Positions 26,701 to 35,800 are shown, numbered from the stretch's first letter. The stretch: 64,000 nt of DNA from Ruminococcus flavefaciens (GCA_023667045.1 JAMPAU010000001.1:968469-1032468), one strand, 5' to 3'. A program made the numbers and translations. The notes: a model not told the origin generated them from the letters alone.

Positions 26701-29700
26701 GTATTTAAGTAATTTCCGTTTCCGTCATACTTTTTAGCTTCATTTACAATTGAGAAAGTACCGTTTGCAATCTTTTCTTCAAGCTTATCCTTTTCAATCT
26801 TGATACTATATGACACGCCTACCGATGCTTGTTTGTTACTTCTATTTACTGAACCAAGTGTAAGAGTTCGAGTAACTTCATCATAAACATATAAACCTGT
26901 TGGTTTTGCATCACCATCATCAAGAATACCGGCAAATATATTAGAAGTGTTTGTATTTCGTGTAGTCTCATTTTGCCAACCGCCAAAATATGCTCCCCAT
27001 TCAGCCTTATTCAAATAACCATTAGCCTCAGGCGGTGCTACAAATGGTGCAATAATATACATCATCGGAGCAGCATAATAGCCTTTAGCAATTGGGTGAT
27101 TTGAACTACCATTTACATAGCCGTTTGTCCAATACGTATCATCTGGATTCATACCAGCTTCAAAAGACAATTTTTTTATATTATCATAGGTAGCAAATTG
27201 ACCTGTTTCAGTAGTAGACTTAACTTCCTCGACCAATGAAAAGCCTTCGGGAAGTTTATCTACAAGCGGACGCATTTCATTCTTTGTAAATTCAATTACA
27301 TAGTTGAATACATAATACTGATTGCCGTCGCTGAGTGTATAGAGATACTGTTCAAGGTCTGTTGAATCAATTGATTCAATCTTGTTTGCATGGCTGTCTA
27401 CAGCATACTTGTCAATACCTTTGTTGGGCTTGAATCTGTTGTCAACTGCACTGCCCGATATAGTAGAAACATACTTACCGTCAATTGCCTTTATCTGCTC
27501 TGTCTCGCCTGTTACACTTAAAGCATACATACCTGCGTCGCCGTAATTAAGCGGATATGTTGTTTCGTTTACAGTTACGGATTCCTCAACAAAACGATAT
27601 TTATAATTTTCGTGTTCATATGTTATTGTGTTGTTGCTGTTTTCTATCGTGTCAAGATGTTTTGCAGGAAGTTTTGAAAGTTCAACACCTGAGGGTGAAA
27701 CAGTGTAAGTTTTCCATTCAACAGTCGCTTTGCCATCATCAGAATCGTTGTTATTGCCAGATTTAGTAAATGTAACCTTGACCGGCTCGCCATTTACGTT
27801 ATAATCATGCCATACGCTTTCACTGTCAGTTTTCTGCTGAAGTACCAGTGTTACGCTGTCGGCTCTTTTTTCAGACTTGCTGTATTCTTTCTCGTCGCCT
27901 GTATCGTATGACCAGTTTTTCTGCGGAGAAGCACTTGTTTCAGGACTTGGGTAATAAGTATTTTTTACTATAGCCGTACCGCTCTTGTCCAGCGAACTGC
28001 TATTATCTATCTGATAATATCCGCCATCAAGGTTAGGAGCAAGAACAGAACCAGACAGAGTTACATTCTTACCGTCGGTTGTTGTAAATCCGCACTCAAC
28101 AACCCTGTACTTATATTTAACGAGCTTGCCGTCAACAACTTTCTGTACTTCCAAGTCTGACCATGAAACAGAACTGCTGTCGTTTGCCGAGATTGTTTTT
28201 TCAGAGCCTGCAACTGCTTCCCATACATCAGTAGTACCACCCTGTAGACTTCTTTCAAGTCTTAATGTAATGCTCTGGAGGGAAGTTTCAACCTTAGAAT
28301 TTGCCGCTCTTAATTCTGCAAGAGATGAATATTCTTTATAATTATTACTACTATCAACCCATTTCTTTGAAGCTGTAATTGTGATGTTATCAGCTTTGTG
28401 ATAAGTATTTGTGATTTCAACAGTTCCGTTTTGTTCATTAACACTATCATCGGTCTGGTAGTAGTTGCCTTTTTCGTCAACAAAAGTAACATTGTTGCCC
28501 GAGCCCTCTCTTGTAAGAGTTTTGCCGTCTTTCGTTGTAATTTTTATTTCAGACACACGGTACTGATATGTTACAAGATTGCCGTTAACAATTTCGGCTG
28601 TCGGGAAATTGCCGAGACTAGCATTACTCCAACTAGTAATTTCTATCTCTTTATAATTTGTCCAGTTTCCGCCATTTTCACCACTCTGAATCTGTACAGT
28701 AATAGACTTAACATCATTGCCTGAGCCTGTATCACCTGCCCAGTTTTTGTTAAGAGTTATGTCCTTTGTGGTGTAGTATGTGTTTGTAATCATGTTTCCG
28801 TTTTCGCTCTTAACAATAATGCTACCGTCGCCTAATTTAATGTATGTTTTATCGCCGAACTGATTACTAGCTGTAGTAGTATCATTAATGCTGTACTCAT
28901 GAACAGTATAATTATCATAAGTTACCACTGTGCCGTTGATTTCTCGGCTTGACGGAAGTGATTCAAACGTTTTATTTTGATTGAGTTCAAAGAGAATGCC
29001 GTTACCACTACTTGAAGCTACCGAATAATCAGCAGTTTCTACGAGTTTATAGTTACCTTCAGTACCTGCAACATAATATGTTTTGCCGTCATTGCCTCTA
29101 GCTGTAACATAAACATAAACCTTACTAATGCTGTCAAGCTTGTTGTTCCAACTTTTTTGTACATAGTACTTGGTATTATTGGAATTCGGATTTTGGCGTG
29201 TAATTGTTACGCCTACCTCTCCAGGACCAACACCAAACGAACCGCTACCACTATTAGTAATATTATATGTTATTTTGCCGTCTGTGTACTGTGAATCATC
29301 AGTTACTGCTGGAAGTGTTACAACAGTATCATATTCAAGTACAATATAATGCTCATCAACATTAAAATTTTCGCCAAATGTTATATCAGCACCATTTATA
29401 GTAATATTACTCTTATCTGTTATTTCTTTTTTATTATCATTTTCAGTCTTCTTAGTATATAATTTAACATTTTTTATTTCAGAAGAGCAACCATCTGGCA
29501 CGCTAAAAGTATCATCAAAAGACTTGCCTGCAAATCCATTATCACTTATAAGAACTACAGTCCAGTGTGAAGTTACTTCCTTTGCACTGTTTGCAGTAAA
29601 TGTTTCAGTTGCATTGGCAACAGTTTTAGTAAATTTATTTCTTATTCCGTCAACTTTTACTTTAACTGTTTTTGATACAACAGGTGTGTCTTTTGGATTA

Positions 29701-31508
29701 TCAAGTTCAATGCTATTTTCTGATTCTGTATCGTCATTTTGTGGTGTTGCCTTAGTAGTATATGTAAATGCAACTTTTGTAGGAGTGTCATTCCCTTTTG
29801 CTTTAAAAGACATAACATTATCATTAAAATCTATATAACTTTCTGCACCATTATAAGACCAATCAGTATACTTACTACCAATATATGTAAATTTAAAATC
29901 ATTAAGCGACTTTCCTCTAAAAGCCTCATCTTTCAGCTTATAGCCGTCAAGTGTCATATCTTCTTCAGCTTCAACTGTAACAGTCCATGTAATAAGACCG
30001 GTATCCGGATTATAGCTACCTGACTTTGTGAGGGAATACATATCCCCTTCATTTTTATATGGAGGGTTATCAGTCTTTGTGTCTATAGTAATGTTGTTCT
30101 TTTTGAGAGTAGCTGTATTGCTGTTTTTATGTATCCATTGGTCGTACTGATTTTTTTCGCTGAAATTAGCATTTGTTGAATATGTAATTGTAAGCGGATA
30201 TGTATACGAACTCATATTGCTGGGAAATGTAAGAGTAGTACCACTAGTGCCTGCATCTACTGTTTTATCGGAAGCATCTTTAACAACTATTGTTGCACCT
30301 ACAAAATTATCGTCCTCAATAGTATATCCGCTAAGGTCGATTTTTGCTGTATTGTTTACTGTAATAGTCCAGTCGATTTTCTGTGTGTCATAGTTAGCCG
30401 TACCTTGTTTTGTGATTGTTGGCTTCGTAATATTCACACTGCTTGATGCACTTTTCTTTTCCTCGTTTTTATTATCCCTTACGCTAACTGTATTTCCTAC
30501 ATATTCATTAAACCTATCCCCGCTATAAGCAATATTTTCAACGGGAGTAGTATAACTAACTGTGATACTTTTTTCTGTTGTACTATTGAATGTGATTGTA
30601 TCACTTCCATTATTCCATGCACCTGCACCGCTTGGTTCGATTATAAGATTGCTTGCCTTTGCGAACATCTCGTCAACCATAGTGTAGTCTTTAAGGTCAA
30701 GACCTTGATTATTTTCAAGTGTAATTGTCCATGTAACATCTTTACCGTCAGATGATACAGTACCATTTGATTTTGTTAAGCCACTCAGTGTTTTTTCTGG
30801 AAGCTTAAAATCAACTTTAATTTCTTCATTACCTACTTTAATTGAACCTTTTTCGCCTGCATCAGCGTTAGCACTTAATTCGCCAGCAAATTCTAACGCA
30901 CCTACCGCTGTGCCATTTGATTCATTATTCAAATAACTTATATAATCTTGTGTTAATACTACATATGTGTATCCATTTTGAATATAATAATGTCCAGCAA
31001 TAGCATTCTTATAATTAGTATCTATAACAGTATACTCTTCCATATTATCTTTAGGACGATCAAAAGTCACATCATAAGCTTTATTGTCTGTATCAACTAT
31101 ACTTATAGGAAAATAAAAATGTGCCTTTGAAGCATCATTAAAATTATTTACGTTATCAACTGTATAATTAACACCAAAGCCCAACTCAACAGAACCATTT
31201 GATAAATCTATTTCATTTCCAATACTGTCTCCGGCAGCATTTGTTACACTTACCTTAAACTCTCTACAATTTGACAAATCTATCGCATTACTTACAGTCT
31301 GGCTTGAATCATAATCACTATATTTAAGCTGTCTGGCGAGTATAGCACCACCTGGAGAACCGGCAGTCATACTATCAGCGTTTTCCATAAGTCCAAGAGG
31401 GACAAAAAACATGACAAGCATAGAAAGAGAAAGCAGAAACGCCAAGTATCTCTTTCTTTTCTTACTATCCTTAATATACTTATTTACAATGTTTCGGAAT
31501 TTATTCAT
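20748..31508 (-). CDS. Giant MPSTG-anchored Cna_B-repeat adhesin with nested SGNH and BIG2 domains
   Basis: A 3586-residue surface protein. The start ATG 31508 follows GAGGGGAG. An N-terminal signal/TM segment (about 22-42) follows a very basic stretch. Then come several adhesin-type beta domains with repeats of the form W-T-(I/V)-T-(V/L) (to about 780), roughly ten Cna_B-like domains (strand motifs such as KVTKDWVN, KVWSDGND, YYVKEIG), and C-terminal MPSTG (3550-3554), a TM helix and RRKRK, a sortase signal. An SGNH hydrolase domain (2461-2693) lies inside one Cna_B domain, and BIG2 and other Ig-like units (about 2918-3450) lie inside the last one. Likely role: covalent cell-wall anchoring, adhesion to polysaccharide or host matrix, and possibly deacetylation. 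Base composition varies along the gene, suggesting a mosaic. No sortase is in the window. Confidence 0.9.
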   Translation of the reverse strand: MNKFRNIVNKYIKDSKKRKRYLAFLLSLSMLVMFFVPLGLMENADSMTAGSPGGAILARQLKYSDYDSSQTVSNAIDLSNCREFKVSVTNAAGDSIGNEIDLSNGSVELGFGVNYTVDNVNNFNDASKAHFYFPISIVDTDNKAYDVTFDRPKDNMEEYTVIDTNYKNAIAGHYYIQNGYTYVVLTQDYISYLNNESNGTAVGALEFAGELSANADAGEKGSIKVGNEEIKVDFKLPEKTLSGLTKSNGTVSSDGKDVTWTITLENNQGLDLKDYTMVDEMFAKASNLIIEPSGAGAWNNGSDTITFNSTTEKSITVSYTTPVENIAYSGDRFNEYVGNTVSVRDNKNEEKKSASSSVNITKPTITKQGTANYDTQKIDWTITVNNTAKIDLSGYTIEDDNFVGATIVVKDASDKTVDAGTSGTTLTFPSNMSSYTYPLTITYSTNANFSEKNQYDQWIHKNSNTATLKKNNITIDTKTDNPPYKNEGDMYSLTKSGSYNPDTGLITWTVTVEAEEDMTLDGYKLKDEAFRGKSLNDFKFTYIGSKYTDWSYNGAESYIDFNDNVMSFKAKGNDTPTKVAFTYTTKATPQNDDTESENSIELDNPKDTPVVSKTVKVKVDGIRNKFTKTVANATETFTANSAKEVTSHWTVVLISDNGFAGKSFDDTFSVPDGCSSEIKNVKLYTKKTENDNKKEITDKSNITINGADITFGENFNVDEHYIVLEYDTVVTLPAVTDDSQYTDGKITYNITNSGSGSFGVGPGEVGVTITRQNPNSNNTKYYVQKSWNNKLDSISKVYVYVTARGNDGKTYYVAGTEGNYKLVETADYSVASSSGNGILFELNQNKTFESLPSSREINGTVVTYDNYTVHEYSINDTTTASNQFGDKTYIKLGDGSIIVKSENGNMITNTYYTTKDITLNKNWAGDTGSGNDVKSITVQIQSGENGGNWTNYKEIEITSWSNASLGNFPTAEIVNGNLVTYQYRVSEIKITTKDGKTLTREGSGNNVTFVDEKGNYYQTDDSVNEQNGTVEITNTYHKADNITITASKKWVDSSNNYKEYSSLAELRAANSKVETSLQSITLRLERSLQGGTTDVWEAVAGSEKTISANDSSSVSWSDLEVQKVVDGKLVKYKYRVVECGFTTTDGKNVTLSGSVLAPNLDGGYYQIDNSSSLDKSGTAIVKNTYYPSPETSASPQKNWSYDTGDEKEYSKSEKRADSVTLVLQQKTDSESVWHDYNVNGEPVKVTFTKSGNNNDSDDGKATVEWKTYTVSPSGVELSKLPAKHLDTIENSNNTITYEHENYKYRFVEESVTVNETTYPLNYGDAGMYALSVTGETEQIKAIDGKYVSTISGSAVDNRFKPNKGIDKYAVDSHANKIESIDSTDLEQYLYTLSDGNQYYVFNYVIEFTKNEMRPLVDKLPEGFSLVEEVKSTTETGQFATYDNIKKLSFEAGMNPDDTYWTNGYVNGSSNHPIAKGYYAAPMMYIIAPFVAPPEANGYLNKAEWGAYFGGWQNETTRNTNTSNIFAGILDDGDAKPTGLYVYDEVTRTLTLGSVNRSNKQASVGVSYSIKIEKDKLEEKIANGTFSIVNEAKKYDGNGNYLNTKDENTLVIKKPDNLISKDFAETRIPGQVKYTIDVNPDAKTLSNGSTVRITDVFDTISYTIDRMDCKSHRNQVHNPTTTNGSNLIDVLLNSLNVYAYDANGNKTKLQSNQYNFVFKNGADAKEGTATLELNVPDSTHISIEYTYKLIANENTPSVKQGCKSTSMQGGIYPVMESGMTPPAGDKISMKNKARLETESNVAEKEKIVNNFEIAKSYGSISTTILPKIQKVNIADYNVNNLKANFVLAYYGEDSNDGKGWVYAKNIESKNVTWYEDASKTVPEDAFEIQLDGTSAYEVNLQDGVIYKLIETKVPDGYEGSNLGLSADDYKKLILKYVNTGDTEYNNVDYADFLDNFVFEHYFLYNAIPSSASVLKPDGFDTANVMQVQTGVTVDVPNNELIDIKVTKDWVNFDEENLSESDTKIILQLLWSDTNSSKIPDNAKPVLASELGIMDNDFSSVAVVPYSTKAETVWRNLPNGHGNTPIYYYVKEIGYTIDDELYMLDETIDAETSKTVSAYRQAEIYEVVKDEETDKETGKVEVTFKEDASEIGKYFPTYVNNAVNKNDENVEITNSTTLRLHKVWTDAENKVLPANSTKIGTEKIEVEIFGIESNGAQSQSLFGKIELDRENWFADITAEQLEEVDLSKYVSFTAKETGLPAGTNFVTSVTFKINNNTGEITVTNKNPNAVSASVSVNKVWSDGNDIHSSDSIEVTLYQVDNSKELSDSPTEEELKKAGAVVYQPEESYNNPVTLNAENDWANVWSGLPLDNADETTDGNSTKEYAYYVVETAVNIAADSDKYTANVTRVQTGSNYAYTIANERPSITVKKEWYNENDILIDAPVDSIQVRLYKEGESAPKTGLKVICFGDSITDGYGSSESNCSKNGKDYPSKLINLLTSNNYTITNGSPVWNFNKGESGQQIGNENDGFRKRVSTDIPADTDIICFIGGTNDIHQSGSSVKGDAKGVYDRFEACIGEIQTQAPNAVIFVGSIPHFDFYKDGISGVTEAGQWWNWLSNYSDNDGAIPNGIIDDYNAKIKSYADGNTTDNVYYVDICSVVTDNYIRNDGCHPNEDGYTAIANAYYNAIEKYYTPKSYLKADGTFTDNADEAATYEITGNGDWTKVIDLPSGFDTDVKLSVEEVENENLADWEVSYSNNSQTALSPEAVVVKNKYNPPTTEIEITKTWKNDDAEKDADLRAKLDFTIYRSTDNKAWEEVLADLDGDIVKNGDTWTLKYANLPAKSPDGKPYSYTIEETPINGYTCTIGEPKEKDGKITFAVTNTRSVSITVKKDWNDDVNHSTNNSGVKVKIWRSTTAPNKDDLPLTLKVSPSGPITMGANDDYKLTTNRTDATFESSNEAVATVDANGNIHSLEAGKAEITVKAGNENITIDVNVVAISLVVPETMTAGQTDKATIDPKGNTITDISYSSSNTDIISIDSNGNITAHDVGTATITATCKVNGVPLTVSKTINVGYNKDDTLTITGDGDEIEAGGEPLQLRVSPSYGEITWTSSDETKAKVDQRGLVTGLDLTADNEVVTITATRKDGKSATYAVKVVENANFVLYLVNGNSRTNVTDKAQTNADAFEVPLNSSLSFESNKNINIESNDTYSLIVNKTGDKTFTISKGNAGTTEQAYVGFKVTYGNNEKKSYHVHVVELPSVTVSASQSTVVIGDTAQTVQITADPSDATITYDSLPSGVTYENGTLTVEPNAETGKVTFTATKDGYNEGTCTVNISDGSAPAGITGTISANAGYMYFNDEHTAVRIESIVIENMNVTDTYYINIGNDGFTLNSNSVSVWNGTFKATLDGNTLTLTNFTRTYDKINFNAMNAGNYTIVLKDGASGASLAPLSLTMDSVSYLLAEEPTWIKEDGKEYYSVDVKYSEGWEKTITDLPVSDSSGSAYYYWIEEVPVSGYEATYDYDGTFDEYYITNTGGTITVRNTPTSTYDEGVKMPSTGGSGTVPYTVVGMIITGGALITAVFSRRKRKNA
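23430..24128 (-). other. SGNH hydrolase domain nested in a Cna_B domain of the adhesin
   Basis: The segment shows the GDSITDGYG nucleophile block, GGTNDIHQ (block III) and DGCHPNEDGY (catalytic Asp/His, block V). The flanking residues RLYKEGESAPKTG and YLKADGTFTDN form the two halves of one Cna_B domain. The DNA looks more AT-rich than the flanks. This is a domain inside one CDS, not a separate gene. Confidence 0.8.
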
Positions 31509-31730
31509 AAAAAGAATCTCCCCTCTGATTTATTAAAAAGAGCATCAAATGTGCTTTATAAGACTAGTACCATTATACTCTTTATATATATATTTGTCAA
31601 GTGATTGCATATATTTTTGTAACAATACGACAAAATTTCTGATTAAAATTAGTATTGTTTGCATAAAAGGATTTATATAATATATATAATTTTTTATCAG
31701 TTTATAAATTGTTTTTTGGAATATAAAACA

Positions 31731-31754
31731 AGACCTCCGCAAAAGCGGAAGTCT
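31731..31754 (-). terminator. Terminator after the SGNH esterase gene
   Basis: AGACCTCCGC (31731-31740) and GCGGAAGTCT (31745-31754) pair with one mismatch around AAAA, and a T-rich stretch follows on the minus strand. Confidence 0.7.
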
Positions 31755-31774
31755 TGCAAGGAAATTAAATTGAA

Positions 31775-33661
31775 TTAGTAAATAAGAGTTACAGAATCAA
31801 GACCGATTTCACCCCAGTAGCGGAAGATTGTAATCTTATCCTGAGGATTTGTAACGTCGATTTCAATAGTACACTCATCTGTGAGATTATCGTGATTGTA
31901 AGAATTCTGTACAGTCCAGTTGCCGAGTACTACTGCACCGCCACAGCCCCAGCCAACATTGCCGTCAAATTGAACAACAATCTTTTTTACTGATTTATAA
32001 TCATAATCAGCAAGCGAGTATGATTCACCTAATGTTACATCTTTAAGAACAACTGTTTTAGCATCCTCTGAAACATCAGGAGTTGTTGTCACAGGAGTTG
32101 TTGTTGTTGTAGTTGCGGTAGTGGTGGTAGTTGTAGTTGTGGGTTTAGTAGTTGTGGTAGTAGGCTTAGCTGTAGTAGTAGTTGTTGTTGTTGTAGGTTT
32201 AGTAGTTGTGGTGGTAGTTGTAGTAGGTTTAGCTGTAGTAGTTGTTGTTGTAGTGGTAGTAGTTGTAGTTGGTTCAGTTGTAGTAGTTACAGTTGTTTTA
32301 GGTTCAGCATCACCTGTATAAAGGATAACCGACTGTAAATCAGTATCGCCGTACCATTTATAAAGTGAAAGTGAATTATAGTCTTTATCAAGAGCTACTG
32401 TAAGAGTATTGTTAACGATTGCAGAAGAATCATAATTATTTTGGAGTTCCCAGTTTCCGAATACTGCACAACCGCTCATGCCGTATGGAGGTTTGCAAGT
32501 AAATACGAATGATACAGCAGATACATTCTTGTATGCTGAAATATCATAGCTTTCGCCGATTTTAACATCATCAAGTACGATTGCAGAAGAATCAACAGGT
32601 GCAGTCTGTACAGGCTTTGCTGTAGTAGTTGTAGATGTAGTAGTTGTCGTTGATGTAGATGTTGTTGATTTAGATGTAGTAGTTGTAGTAGTTGTTGTTG
32701 CAGAAGTAGTTGAGGTAGTTGAAGCAGTTGTCACCTTAGTAGTTGATGTAGTAGTTACAGGCTTTTCTACCTTATTAACAGTACCATTGAAGTAAGTTTC
32801 AGTTAAAAGGTTTGCCCAGTGTTCACCCATACAGGAATAACCGTATTCATTCGGATGACAGCCGTCGTCAAGACCTGCTTTCATATCAACAACGCTGTTT
32901 ATATCAGAAAAACAGATGTTTGCACCCTCTGCCTGTTTTTCAGCAACAAGAGCCTGAACATAGCTGTTATAATAGTCTACAGATTCCTGAACTACATCAG
33001 CAAATCCCTCTGGGTCACTGCTATGGGAAACGCCTTTTTTCCATTCATAAGAACCGAGCCAATCATAACGGATTTCTGTATCAATATCCGGAATTGAAGC
33101 AAGATAGAGCATTTCGCCCTCGTCGCTTACATAAGGAAGAATCTTATCAACAAGTTCTTCAAGCCTTTCTTCTATTCCGTCAAGCTGACAGTCAAGCAAG
33201 TCGTTAGTACCAATCTGGAGCATAACAATATCAGGGTCATAAGCTTCAAGCATATTACCGCTTGCACTGCCATTATAATATGTATTATTGAATATAGTTT
33301 CTTGAATACCGCTTCTTCCGCCTGTTGCTTGAATGGCATAACCGCTGTATCCTGCGTGCTGAGGGTCATAATTGATATTAGTACCGTTCCAATTGTATGT
33401 TGAATTGTTTGACCAGCTGTTGTTTGGACCTACCATATCAATATTGGTAATACCATTCTGCTGAAGATAATACTGAAAATATTTACGATAGCCATTATCA
33501 CCATTAATGTAGCCATGAGTAATAGAATCGCCCACTGCAAGAATCTTAACAGGTTCATCAGAAGAAACTTCTGTTGCATAAGCCGATACACATGACAAAG
33601 GCATCATACTTACTGCCATAAAAGTTGCCGTTAAAACAGCAATAGACTTATTACGTTTCAT
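31775..33661 (-). CDS. Secreted SGNH/CE3-like esterase with two carbohydrate-binding-like modules
   Basis: A 628-residue secreted protein. Signal peptide about 1-30 (AYA end), then an SGNH hydrolase domain (37-295) with GDSITHG (Ser46), GTND (151-154) and DDGCHPN (Asp266, His269), most like carbohydrate esterase family 3 acetylxylan esterases. A Thr-rich linker, a beta-sandwich module (about 355-455), a second, longer Thr-Lys-Pro linker and a final related module (about 525-628) follow. The modules share a GESY...VLGNW(T/E)(V/L)QN(S/N)Y core and resemble carbohydrate-binding modules. No dockerin or anchor is seen, so the protein is released or held by binding its substrate. It probably removes acetyl groups from xylan or a similar plant polymer. 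It precedes the adhesin, which carries a related SGNH domain. Confidence 0.85.
   Translation of the reverse strand: MKRNKSIAVLTATFMAVSMMPLSCVSAYATEVSSDEPVKILAVGDSITHGYINGDNGYRKYFQYYLQQNGITNIDMVGPNNSWSNNSTYNWNGTNINYDPQHAGYSGYAIQATGGRSGIQETIFNNTYYNGSASGNMLEAYDPDIVMLQIGTNDLLDCQLDGIEERLEELVDKILPYVSDEGEMLYLASIPDIDTEIRYDWLGSYEWKKGVSHSSDPEGFADVVQESVDYYNSYVQALVAEKQAEGANICFSDINSVVDMKAGLDDGCHPNEYGYSCMGEHWANLLTETYFNGTVNKVEKPVTTTSTTKVTTASTTSTTSATTTTTTTTSKSTTSTSTTTTTSTTTTAKPVQTAPVDSSAIVLDDVKIGESYDISAYKNVSAVSFVFTCKPPYGMSGCAVFGNWELQNNYDSSAIVNNTLTVALDKDYNSLSLYKWYGDTDLQSVILYTGDAEPKTTVTTTTEPTTTTTTTTTTTTAKPTTTTTTTTKPTTTTTTTTAKPTTTTTKPTTTTTTTTATTTTTTPVTTTPDVSEDAKTVVLKDVTLGESYSLADYDYKSVKKIVVQFDGNVGWGCGGAVVLGNWTVQNSYNHDNLTDECTIEIDVTNPQDKITIFRYWGEIGLDSVTLIY
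32080..32305 (-). repeat. Low-complexity ACN-codon tract encoding a Thr-rich linker
   Basis: Dozens of consecutive Thr codons, interrupted by AKP or KP units at regular intervals, encode a linker that is probably O-glycosylated. The repeat is prone to length variation. A similar shorter tract lies at about 32610-32760. Confidence 0.8.
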
Positions 33662-34203
33662 TAAAAATTACTTCCTTTCAAAAAATTAATATTTCGCCCA
33701 ATTCCATTTCACATATCATTTAAGACGTCTTTATATACATGAAAAATTTAACTTCTGTTAATATTATAGTCAAATATTACTAAAAAGTCAAGGGGATGTT
33801 GAATTGTTAACATTTATTTTACATTTTTTGTTTTAAAGAAACAAATTTATACATTTTGTAACATATCGGGCTTTCTTAGCTTTAATTTTTATTATAGATT
33901 TCAATTAATGATACAAACAAAAAAGCGATTACTGCTCTTTTATTATATAAAGACAGCTAAAATCAGACTTTTCGAATACCTGTATACATATTGTATATCC
34001 TTGATTATTTATAATAAAATATTATATAGATATAGTTATTTAAAAACACATTGTTTGTACAATAACAGTAAAATATTTTTTATTGATATATTGTATGACA
34101 AAATCATACTTAACAAACCAAAAACTGCAATTATAAAACTGAATACCTATTAATATAAATCCGCTAGTGTAACTGCATTGCTGATAGCATAAACTACGAC
34201 AAA
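33662..34203. other. AT-rich intergenic region without a supported gene
   Basis: About 540 bases upstream of the esterase gene. The part next to the gene holds its RBS (GAAAGGAAG) and presumably its promoter. The rest is very AT-rich. A plus-strand frame at 33908-34153 has a composition-driven Ile/Lys/Tyr product with no RBS, and I do not accept it as a gene. Confidence 0.6.
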
Positions 34204-34240
34204 AAAGGCTGTGTAACCAAGCAGTTACATAGCCTTTATA
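34204..34240. terminator. Terminator downstream of the LCP-tatD-PP2C operon
   Basis: AAAGGCTGTGTAAC and GTTACATAGCCTTT form a long stem with one mismatch. It lies about 35 bases beyond the PP2C stop on the minus strand and is flanked by A and T runs on both sides. Confidence 0.7.
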
Positions 34241-34275
34241 TTATTACTCGTCTTTTACAGGCGGTATTTTCATAT

Positions 34276-35019
34276 TCAGTCACAATATACTATTGCTATA
34301 ACTGTTATATTGTCGGTGCTGTTATTTTCAAGTGCCTTGCGTACAAGCAGACTGAGACGTTTGTGCAGACTTATAGGCATTTCAAGTATCTCCTCCATTT
34401 CAAGAGAAGAAACATAATCAGAAAGACCGTCCGTACATAATAAAAGAATATCGCCGTACTGCATACCGTCTTCTATGGGGACAATATCTATTTCCGGCAC
34501 TGAGCCTATATTACCAAAAACGGGAAAAATAATATTCCGTCTTGCATGGGTTTTACGCTGTTCGGGGGTTATACTGCCTTCCTCATACATAAGCTGTACA
34601 AGGGACTGGTCACGTGAAATCTGATTTATTCTTCCTCCTCTGAATCTGTAAAGCCTTGAATCGCCGGAATTGAATGCCGTAATAGTACCGTCCACGCCGA
34701 AAAACAAACCGCACAGAGTTGCCTGCATATTATGCATATCGGGATTATTTACGCTGTATTCCGCAAGGGTATTGTGGACTTTCATAAGCGAATCACTCAT
34801 ATCTCCGGAAAAATCAATATCACGGACATATTCAAGGCACATACGTGAGGCAAATTCTCCGGATTTTTCACCGGAAACTCCGTCTGATACTGCCGTGATG
34901 AAAGGCGGTTCAAGTTTCTGCTCGGAAACTCCGGAATCAGCTACAGCCTTTCCGACAAGAAAAGCGTCCTCGTTGTGTGGCATTATGCCCTTGTCAGTAA
35001 TTCCACAGCAATAATACAT
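34276..35019 (-). CDS. PP2C-family serine/threonine phosphatase
   Basis: A 247-residue soluble protein with the PPM metal-binding motifs: HNEDAFLVG near the start, VSDGVSGEKSGEFAS, GDSRLYRFRGG, CTDGLSDYVS and DNITVIAIV at the end. The family dephosphorylates Ser/Thr residues. Its length and short loops are like the bacterial Stp/PrpC group that opposes Hanks-type kinases, but no kinase gene is adjacent. It is the last gene of an LCP-tatD-PP2C operon; its ATG lies 3 bases after the tatD stop with AAGGTGA as SD. Confidence 0.88.
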   Translation of the reverse strand: MYYCCGITDKGIMPHNEDAFLVGKAVADSGVSEQKLEPPFITAVSDGVSGEKSGEFASRMCLEYVRDIDFSGDMSDSLMKVHNTLAEYSVNNPDMHNMQATLCGLFFGVDGTITAFNSGDSRLYRFRGGRINQISRDQSLVQLMYEEGSITPEQRKTHARRNIIFPVFGNIGSVPEIDIVPIEDGMQYGDILLLCTDGLSDYVSSLEMEEILEMPISLHKRLSLLVRKALENNSTDNITVIAIVYCD

Positions 35020-35022
35020 AAG

Positions 35023-35796
35023 TCAATCACCTTGTATTCTGTAAAGCTCCATGCCGTTGCGACAGGTTATGTCAAGCAGTTCCTGCACAGGTATTCCCTT
35101 TATTTCAGAGGCTTTTTCAGCAGTATAGGCAATCATGGAACTGTCACAGCGTTTTCCACGAAAAGGCACGGGCGACATATACGGACAGTCAGTTTCCATT
35201 AAAAGCCTGTCAAGAGGGACTGCCCCAAGCGAACGCACAGCTTTTTTTGAGTTTTTAAAGGTTATAACTCCGGTAAATCCTATATACATACCAAGCTTTA
35301 CAATTTCAACCGCCGTCTCCGCTGAACCGCTGAAACAATGCACTACTCCGGCAGGACAGTATTTTTTCAGTATATTAAGGGTGTCTTCCGTTGCGTCACG
35401 GCTGTGAACTATCACAGGCATATCAAGCTCATTGGCAAGAATAACCTGTTTTTCAAATACCTCAATCTGCTTTTCACGGTCGTAACCGTCATAATGATAG
35501 TCAAGACCTATTTCGCCTATCGCCTTTGCTTTCGGGTTCTGCAAAACGGCATTACGTACTATATCTATATAGTCTGACGGAATATCTTCTATATTTTCGG
35601 GGTGAAATCCTGCTGAGGTGTATATATAGCCATACTTGTCCGCAAGCTGTGCATTTGCCTTTATATCTTCCGCACAGGTGGAAGCAAGCATGATGTACCT
35701 TACACCTTTTGCTGAAAGACCCGAAAGAAGTTCGTCACGGTCGCAGTCAAATGAACTGTCAGTATAATGTGAATGTGTATCAAAAATATTATGCAT
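35023..35796 (-). CDS. tatD: TatD-family metal-dependent hydrolase
   Basis: A 257-residue amidohydrolase-fold nuclease. N-terminal DTHSHYTDSSFD, GEIGLDYHYDG, PVIVHSRDA, VVHCFSG and LMETDCPYMSP carry the His/Asp/Glu metal ligands of TatD DNases. Family roles include 3'-5' exonuclease activity and DNA repair or quality control. The start is ATG 35796, which has GAGGA at good spacing; a TTG at 35811 would overlap the LCP gene. A TatD-associated radical SAM gene lies 3.5 kb away on the other strand. Confidence 0.92.
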   Translation of the reverse strand: MHNIFDTHSHYTDSSFDCDRDELLSGLSAKGVRYIMLASTCAEDIKANAQLADKYGYIYTSAGFHPENIEDIPSDYIDIVRNAVLQNPKAKAIGEIGLDYHYDGYDREKQIEVFEKQVILANELDMPVIVHSRDATEDTLNILKKYCPAGVVHCFSGSAETAVEIVKLGMYIGFTGVITFKNSKKAVRSLGAVPLDRLLMETDCPYMSPVPFRGKRCDSSMIAYTAEKASEIKGIPVQELLDITCRNGMELYRIQGD

Positions 35797-35800
35797 AATA

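Noticed and set aside
32080-32305. Short-period repeats that could be taken for a CRISPR or satellite
   Set aside because: Periodicity is that of Thr and Lys-Pro codons in an open frame; no spacers and no cas genes.
32121-32321. Plus-strand frame encoding almost only Val and Gly
   Set aside because: It is the complement of the ACN-rich Thr linker of the esterase gene; no RBS and extreme composition.
33908-34153. Plus-strand 81-codon frame in the AT-rich intergenic region
   Set aside because: Composition typical of random AT-rich DNA (Ile, Lys, Tyr), no SD, no recognisable motif.
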